Shown: positions 57,526 to 64,000 of the stretch, piece by piece | Layout of the letters: each line of letters opens with the position of its first letter | Position numbering within the stretch: position 1 is the first letter of the stretch | Assembly: GCA_023853785.1 (NCBI GenBank) | Contig: JAJIRX010000622.1 | Location: forward strand, 248,001 to 312,000 | DNA: 64,000 nucleotides | DNA from: Psilocybe azurescens | Lineage: Eukaryota; Basidiomycota; Agaricomycetes; Agaricales; Agrocybaceae | Direction of reading: 5' to 3' | Program-made: the position numbers and the translations under genes | The notes under the pieces: generated by a model | Told to the model about the DNA's origin: nothing | The model's database searches: none | Seen by the model: only the letters and a program-made list of their open reading frames with translations

Positions 57526-60515
57526 TTCTTCAGATTTTCGAGCACATATAATATGTTGCGTTGAGTTGTTGTCGTTGAGCAACGTGGCAGGAAGTGCAGG
57601 GATCAATGAAAAGTCAAAACAAAAAACTAGTGCCTTGAATCAAGTTGAATGTTTGCGTTGTCAGATGATCCACACTTCCATTTGATCTCCGCTCTAACCT
57701 TCTTGGTATGGCTCCAATAAAATGCCTACACTCTTTGGCGGCGTTTAACCGGAATATATTCAGAGACTTCCAATATATCTTCTATCACTTATGTTCAGTC
57801 TCAAACGAGTCCAAAATTTCTCTGTAACCATGTCAAGATATGTGCTTTATGACTCTTTTCTCATTCACAGCGCCCCAGCAGGTATGAACGAGAAAACATT
57901 TGGAAAACATCGCCAAGAGACAGTATGAAACAGATGGCTGAAGCAGAAACATAAAACCTGTTATGCACATTTATACGAACAAAACTTGAAAAATCTGGCA
58001 TCTTCTCATCGAGAACGATTTATCGATGTTGTGTAGATGTGTATAGTGTGTACACTTGCGTGTGTTGTATAACTAAATGACTGCATTTCACGTTATTTCG
58101 ACTCCAAAAATGTACAGGAAACCTTGCATGCGTTCCGCGATAACACTCGACAAGGTATTCGACGATCTTCTTTTCTAATTTATCCATGTCATTTTTTCTG
58201 ATTCCTGGAGGGATGTGTTGTGTCATCGAGGAATGAGGTTGTCAACAATCATAGTTGGGGAAGATCTTGGTAAGCTATAATCAAATATGAATGAAATTGG
58301 ACCCACAGCCGTACAATTTCGTGTTAACTTTCAGTGACTCGTTGCCAGTGTGGTAGTGGTACTCCGAAGCGGAGATCAAAAGACATCTCTCTTCCATATG
58401 GCAACGGCAACTACCAGCAACCTGATTGAGACGTGTAGTGTGTATCATGTTGAATTTTTTCCATTGATCTCCCAGACTCAGTAAGAATAAAATATTCAAA
58501 TACCTCGAAGACATGTTCTCACAAGGACAAGAGCAATTCAATCGACAATCGCTAGGAAGTGCATGGCCATTGCAGCATATTTCTCACGTAGGAGGCCCCG
58601 TGCTCTATCGTCCTTTGATCCAGATCCCCACTCTATGTCTTTGTCTTGGAAAGATATCCAATCAGCTCTCGAGCTTGTGGACCCGGCCTGTGCTTATCTC
58701 CCAGATCATATCTTAAGTACGACAGCTCTCCCATGTCTACTGACCTGGGGAAACGCATCGAAGTCTTAAAAGTCTTCTTATCTAATATGGCATATATAGC
58801 GAATGGTTCAGCCAGTCGCCATCATTAGCCAGATATCTACTTTGTACAGCACCTCTTGTACAGCACCTCATGGCCACTGCCGCGAACTCTGTCCCTTATC
58901 CTACGCTGATATCAGTGAGCCTGCTAATTGCCCACCAATGTTCATATATCTTAACCGGTTTTTCATAATTAGGTTGATCCCTTTATGTGAGAGTTTTATA
59001 AGCAGTCTAACAAAGCACTCACTAACCATCGAGATGTACTAGTCCTGCCGAGCAGCAAAGGTGAGGTTTCCATTCTATTTGAACGTGCCTTTCCTCTGAT
59101 TTTAAATGCTACGCAGGGAATTCACAATCGTTGGCAGTAAGCTATGGCCCTATCTCATGCCTGAAGTGCTTGCTGACTGCGAACCTGGGCCGAGTTTGGG
59201 ATCAGTTTTGGAACGGATTTTGGCGGAACCCGTCTCTAATACTAATGTGCAGCTTATCTATTTGGGTGTCATACATTATTCTAAACAACACTCTGTATCT
59301 GTGCCCTGGAGAAACTTGCAGATGTGACTGACACTGGATTGACATTCGTTAAAGGCTCGCTCGTCCGCCACAGGGCGCTAATGATTGTATTGTCGATTTA
59401 GAAAGGCACCGCGGTTGACCACTTACATCCAGGACTTGAAGAAACGTGATATCAATTATCCTACCAAACTCAATCGTTTACTGTTAAAGATTGGTGCCAG
59501 AACGTTTGGTCTATCGATAAATTTCTCCCTTGAATCTACCGGAATTTGACACCTTCACTTACCAGGTGAAAGGTCAGAAACCGTGCGATCATGACTGAGA
59601 GTGCAAAGGTGAAGGCTCTTTAATCCTCAAAATTTTTACAAATGCCTTCTTATAAAGTGTGTGATATTCATCGTTGGCTGATGTTACTCGTCTTACCTCC
59701 ATTCACCGTCATGTCTTGGAAAAGTCTGGGAGCGACTGAACAATGACAACCTGCATAACTTGAAGGCTGTTGTCCAAGATTTCAATGTTGCGGATTTCTT
59801 TGGATTGCCACAGTTACTCTGACCACTGTTTCTAATGTCTTTTTGACGACATAGTCGATCCAGTACCCTCTTTCAAACCTTCCTGACGGATGCAATGAAT
59901 CCTGAGGATGAGGCAGCTGTAGATGCGCACCCTGACTCCAGCAAACATTTGCGGCTATTACAATGGTTGCAACGTTGTCAATCTTTTATAAGATACCTAT
60001 CACGAAACTCTTGCTAGGTGCTATTGCACAGGGAAACTCTCCAGAAGAGCTTGCCGCATAGTCTTTCAGTACGCTTGGAGGCTTTGAAAGGCCTGTTAGT
60101 AAGTTGCTCAGTATACTCAGTACACCGCACTCAATTTCCTCATTGATTTGTCAGAGTGATAATCACTAATCCCCATTCACCGTAGGCGGCTATATCGCCC
60201 ATGCAAAGTCAATGAAGATAAATACCACATGGTGTTCAAAAGGTTCGTTATAGTCTTGCGGCGCAAGTGGCACCCAGTGTTTGTGTATACCTTGGGCGTG
60301 CCTGTAGCCTCCAAGTTCTAGACAAACTCGTACACCAAATGATCTTTTAAAAACCCTATGGAAAAACATGCGCTATTCTGGGTAAGATACGTGTATCAAG
60401 CGACATATCTCTGCGCTATTGTCTGTACATAATTCTGCCAGCCATTCATACAAGTTACATGTCTACTGCAAAGTGGGGCATCGCCTCAATGACGGGCGCT
60501 CATTGACGGGCGCTC
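57526..60515. other. Three kilobases without a supported gene
   Basis: Weak signs only. A minus-strand frame at 58,020-58,226 (MDKLEKKIVEYLVECYRG) resembles a stretch of units 1 and 2 near 17.3 and 41.7 kb. A plus-strand frame from 58,563 (MSLSWKDIQSALELVDPACA) looks mildly protein-like but has no known motif. 59,190-59,275 is the second copy of a short repeat. 59,890-60,070 has scraps such as ITKLLLGAIAQGNSPEELAA that could be a decayed gene. Confidence 0.35.
59190..59275 (+). repeat. Short dispersed repeat, copy 2
   Basis: GGGCCGAGTTTGGGAT and GGAACGGATTTTGGCGGAAC match 55,270-55,320; the match ends around TTATCTATTTGGGTG. Confidence 0.75.
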
Positions 60516-61786
60516 ATTTAAGGGGATTCCAGCCGCATTTGACAGCGATTCTTTCAACGGCCATCAGGCCCATATAAAATTGAGAATTACGACGCCACAC
60601 GCGCGAATCAAGACTTCCCGACTTCTTGATTTTGCCAACAAGAGCTTTGCATAATGCCAACGACTCAGCCGCAGTAGGTCTCTCATTTGGGTTTTCATTG
60701 TCATCAGTTCACTGAGTTCCCTGAACGCGTCAAGACCCTCGTAGTCCTGTTAATGATTTATTATCAGGTCTTAGACTCGTCATACATAACATCAACTTAC
60801 GTTTACGCATCTCTTTATCACGCTTCCAAATTGATACACGTCAACCATAAAGGGATTATACATGACCTCGTTCGACAGCTCAGGAACTGATTTATCTTGA
60901 CCTAGGGTACCAAGTACGAGGGCATCCTTTGATGCAAATTGCGAAGATAGCCCAAAATCAATGATGTAGTACGAGACCGGTCTGACTGACCACCGAGTGT
61001 TCCACTGGTAATCTTCCGATATCCCGTCGTGGGTTTGCCATTTGCGAAAATGATGCCCTTTTGGGACGACTTTGGTTGCGTCCATCATCAGATTCTCCCA
61101 GAATAAGTCTCTGACACAGGTTTCAGAAACCATTACAGAACACAAACGTGTGAGTATTTACCTATGCGCTATATCCTTTTCGTGCAGAAATTCGAGGCCC
61201 TAATACTCGTATATCAATACGGAACAAGAGAAGGAAGAACTTTATAGTTTACCCACCTCCAATATCTGCAATGTAAATTCACAGAATTCACCAAGAAACC
61301 TATAGGGAAGCACATGGAATCTCATCAATTGGGGCATTACTAGCAACGCTTCGGCATCATCGCCAGGAAGCATTATTACGTCCAATATGGGGACAGCACA
61401 ATTTCTCGGGTCTTGGTTGTTCATTTCAGACGATAAAGATACAGCAATAGTTAGTTCATCGGAGTTTGCCTTGACCCTCTTGAAAACGACTTTCTGACCA
61501 TCCTTTACTCGAATGGCGTCCAACGTAATACCCGACTATAGCTTATGAGAGTATGAAAATTTGAAAGAGTAAGAAACTCAACTGATTCTATGCAATCCTC
61601 ATAATCTGTGGGATACGGCGGTCTTTCTCCAGCCTTAACCTGAACTTGAAGCCAAGATGGTTTCCACTGTGGATCATATCTAGGACGAAGTCGGTATCCC
61701 TGAGCAAGGAGAAAGGGTTGCATATCAACCCAAAATCGTTCGGTTGGAGTAATGAGAAAGTCGCAAGACCAGTCGGGAAGCGACAT
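60516..61786 (-). CDS. Basidiomycete protein-kinase-like protein
   Basis: Starts MSLPDWSCDFLITPTERFWV at 61,786, with the family block LLAQGYRLRPRYDPQWKPSW. Next exon: LDAIRVKDGQKVVFKRVKAN (lysine of the small lobe), RNCAVPILDVIMLPGDD and VMPQLMRF. A short exon gives GLEFLHEKDIAHR, splicing to DLFWENLMMD (HRD-type catalytic loop, H-R-D present, with E-N in place of the usual P-x-N), then VSYYIIDFGLSSQF (DFG) and YNPFMVDVYQFGSVIKRCV. The last exon reads YEGLDAFREL and, after a one-base shift near 60,705, DDNENPNERPTAAESLALCK and ends KCGWNPLK at 60,516. No clear glycine-rich loop, as usual in this lineage-specific family. Kinase activity is plausible but unproven. Confidence 0.75.
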
Positions 61787-62388
61787 TTATGTTTGGATAT
61801 TGTCCATAGTGGGAATTGAAGTTCGAATTTACCGTCAGTTTATATAGTAAATACTGAATCGACTTTTCAAAGTCCGCCTGGGTCCGAACACATGCTATGT
61901 CCATGTGGGGCAACTTTCAAATTCCACGATGTCCATAGATTGTATACAACAACTGTGTACAACTTACTTGCCTGCACAAGTCCTTCATCTTCTCTCGGTG
62001 GAATGCTATCGGGTCCAATAATCTGAGTCACGAGAATCATGCAATTAGTGGGTTCAAGTTGAGGGAGGTCCGGCAAGAAGTAATAGAATACCATAAGCAG
62101 CTCTCAAGCGTCGAGACAAGTATATTAGTTTTACCTTGACGTAAATGTTGTGTGTATGCCGTGGAAATTTGATCACACACACCCTATAGAATGTGTACAC
62201 ACTCTCACGATAAGCATTACATGGAGGTTAAGTTTAATCCTCGAGGTTGTTTCCTTCTATTTTCGATGTTTTCGATGTGTCATCTTTCAACTTGATATTG
62301 CACGCAGAATTTGCTGTGCTATAAAAGCCCTGGTAAATTCTAGTCGTAAGTCAGAACATAACAGTTGACGGACCTACTTCCCCTCAAT
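61787..62388. other. Divergent intergenic region
   Basis: Lies between the kinase-like gene (minus) and the coiled-coil gene (plus). A minus-strand frame at 61,867-62,094 (MVFYYFLPDLPQLEPTNCMI) is open but has no recognisable motif and may be part of a longer 5' region of the kinase-like gene. Confidence 0.35.
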
Positions 62389-63897
62389 ATGCAAACGGAA
62401 CGACTATCTGATTCTCCTTTGCTCACATTATTCCTAGGACGTAAAGAAGCGAACAAGAAGCTCGACTTGCTTCTACGGATGATAATGTTAGCTCTTCTGC
62501 TGTATCCATGGTGGAAAAGAATGAAATGCTCAAAGCTACGAAGATTCAGGAATTCGGCAGGTGCGTGTTTCTAAGCTACAGATGTCCACCTTAGCATTGT
62601 TGATCCAATAAACTTATAGATTGGCGGACGAGATCAAAAAATTAAACAAGATAAATCCAGTCTGCTCTGGAATCCATTGAATAATGTTCGCAGTCAAAAA
62701 ATTGACAACGAGTTCTCAGGCACCGTACGGAACTATATAGTAAGTAAACAATCACATATACTGATAAAGCTCTAATTGCTGTTGTATTAGGAAAACACCG
62801 CAGATGTGGCTTCATTTGGTCAAGCATATTTTATACTATGGCACGGAAAAGAACCGTTACAGATGAATACTGAGACGGAACCAGTTGATAATAATGCTCT
62901 ACGTATGGTAATATGGACTTGAATTTTGGGTTATGCCATTTGATCTTAATTATCATTTGTGTGAAACAGGTTGGAGAGCAGATATTAGAAGTCGTTAGAA
63001 GTCAGTTGTTTACAACTCCCATTCCCACTCTTATGCTACTAAGTCATTTATTTTCTCTTCCAATTCGCAGAGGAGAGTTCTCCAAGGCAGGTGAGCTTCT
63101 TTGCAGGAATTTGAGATCAGATGTCTATGCTTACTATGGTTCAAAAACCCGGATTTGTACGACTGAATAGAACGATGAAGAAATCCAACGAAGACTTGCC
63201 AATGCATTCCCGCCCGCAACTTCACAAGGTATCTATTCTAGCAATTGATCCGACTTCCTCAATTTTAGCATACCTTTTAGTCATGGGAGAAAGATCTGGC
63301 TCCACACCTCACATTACTCGACACAGAATTATGCCATCGATCAGCACAGAATCCTCTCTGGCAAAGTTGCATGTCAGTAAGTTGTCAATATATTATTGAA
63401 CATGGGTGGTTTCTACAGTTTTTGATCTGTGATAGGGACAACGTCCAATGCATCCGGCCCAGGAATGATGTTAGCAAACTCTGGAGGTAAGCACATCCAC
63501 CTACCAAATTTTATTTAACTAATGCGCGATGCAGGATCCAGGTTGTCCAGTACCAGCACTGGCCACGAGAGCGTGTCCGCAAGTCTATATGCTGAGATCG
63601 GCCACGATGAAATGGATGAGGCCCCTAACGGTAAGAATCCTCAGACTGTTATATATCTTCGTCATTCTATTACAGATTATTAGGGGGCGGACAATTAAGC
63701 TCTCGTCAACAAGATCACAACTCCGGTAGCTCACCTATCATTTACGACCAGGAGTCCTTCCTATTATCCGAGGAAGCCTCTCAGATTCAACTCCCTCCAG
63801 ATTCTCGGAGTCGTCCTCATCCGAGGAATTCTCCCAGGTCGACCTCGTCTCCTCACTCATTGACTTCATCCGGAAGGGGATCAATTTATAAGTAAGG
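62389..63897 (+). CDS. Unrecognised multi-exon protein with a coiled-coil segment and Ser-rich tail
   Basis: The best coding readings are SEQEARLASTDDNVSSSAVS, MVEKNEMLKATKIQEFGR (exon end near 62,561), then LADEIKK and, if the A6 run at 62,636-62,641 had one more A, IKQDKSSLLWNPLNNVRSQK and IDNEFSGTVRNYI. After an intron: DVASFGQAYFILWHGKEPLQ, then MVGEQILEVVR. Later exons give SRLSSTSTGHESVSASLYAE and a Ser/Pro-rich end (SFLLSEEASQIQLPPDSRSR) stopping at 63,895-63,897. The charged heptad-like segment suggests a short coiled coil. The start is uncertain: the ATG at 62,389 is only the first one available in that frame and may not be used. No domain recognised. Confidence 0.45.
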
Positions 63898-64000
63898 TCA
63901 ATTCACTCGACGATTTTCCAAACTGCATACTGAGAGCACATTACCTTTCTTGACCCCATGGGTATGTCCATAGATGAATTATATTTACGGATCCCCAATA

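Noticed and set aside
58563..58828. Plus-strand gene starting MAIAAYFSRRR
   Set aside because: Only one mildly protein-like exon, no domain and no convincing downstream exon; kept only as a note in the gap entry.

Overview
The window looks like a repeat-rich accessory region of a filamentous basidiomycete (Agaricomycetes) nuclear chromosome. Genes are split by many short GT-AG introns of about 50-60 bases. Single-copy housekeeping genes (POP5, a biotin-pathway AON synthase, a DUF4140/DUF4139 protein) sit beside expanded agaricomycete families: F-box proteins, AGC-like and degenerate kinases, class 3 lipase, a Crinkler/REase-like protein, and Tnp2-type transposons. No rRNA, CRISPR or bacterial features were seen.

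Layout, left to right. 1-1,555: 5'-truncated member of a secreted-protein family. 1,690-2,570: remnant of a repeat-borne gene. 3,014-4,365: class 3 lipase. 4,503-8,513: arm A of a 4.0-kb inverted duplication (an LRR gene followed by a membrane-anchored kinase gene). 10,131-11,981: full-length secreted paralogue. 12,477-14,762: DUF4140/DUF4139 protein. 15,447-20,372: unit 1 of a tandem duplication, carrying an intact F-box gene. 20,373-44,748: unit 2, split at 20,597 by a 19.46-kb transposon. 45,911-47,484: Crinkler-like gene. 47,640-52,177: F-box fragment fused to arm B of the inverted duplication, in which both genes are broken. 52,604-53,292: POP5. 53,782-55,231: AON synthase. 55,957-57,525: third, intact F-box gene. 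60,516-61,786: kinase-like gene. 62,389-63,897: unrecognised coiled-coil-type gene.

The most striking object is the 19.46-kb element (20,597-40,052). It has about 0.76-0.87 kb of imperfect terminal inverted repeats whose outer 30 bases are identical. It carries a Tnp2-type transposase gene and at least five further genes: a coiled-coil protein, a small unknown, a WD40 protein with a membrane segment, and two proteins resembling multicopy agaricomycete families. It also holds clusters of a 20-24-base palindrome whose arms change in a compensating way. A 1.22-kb hAT-like non-autonomous element with an 8-bp target duplication is nested in the transposase gene. The order of events can be read off: tandem duplication of about 4.92 kb, insertion of the large element into unit 2, then hAT insertion into the transposase.

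A caution on gene integrity: several conserved genes (DUF4139, AON synthase, the coiled-coil gene at 62 kb, the secreted gene at position 1) are broken only by one-base changes in homopolymer runs, and exon-phase arithmetic closes when one base is restored. Many apparent pseudogenes may be assembly errors. The hAT insertion, the nonsense codon in the kinase copy at 49.5 kb and the 10-14-base deletions in the second LRR copy are not of that kind.
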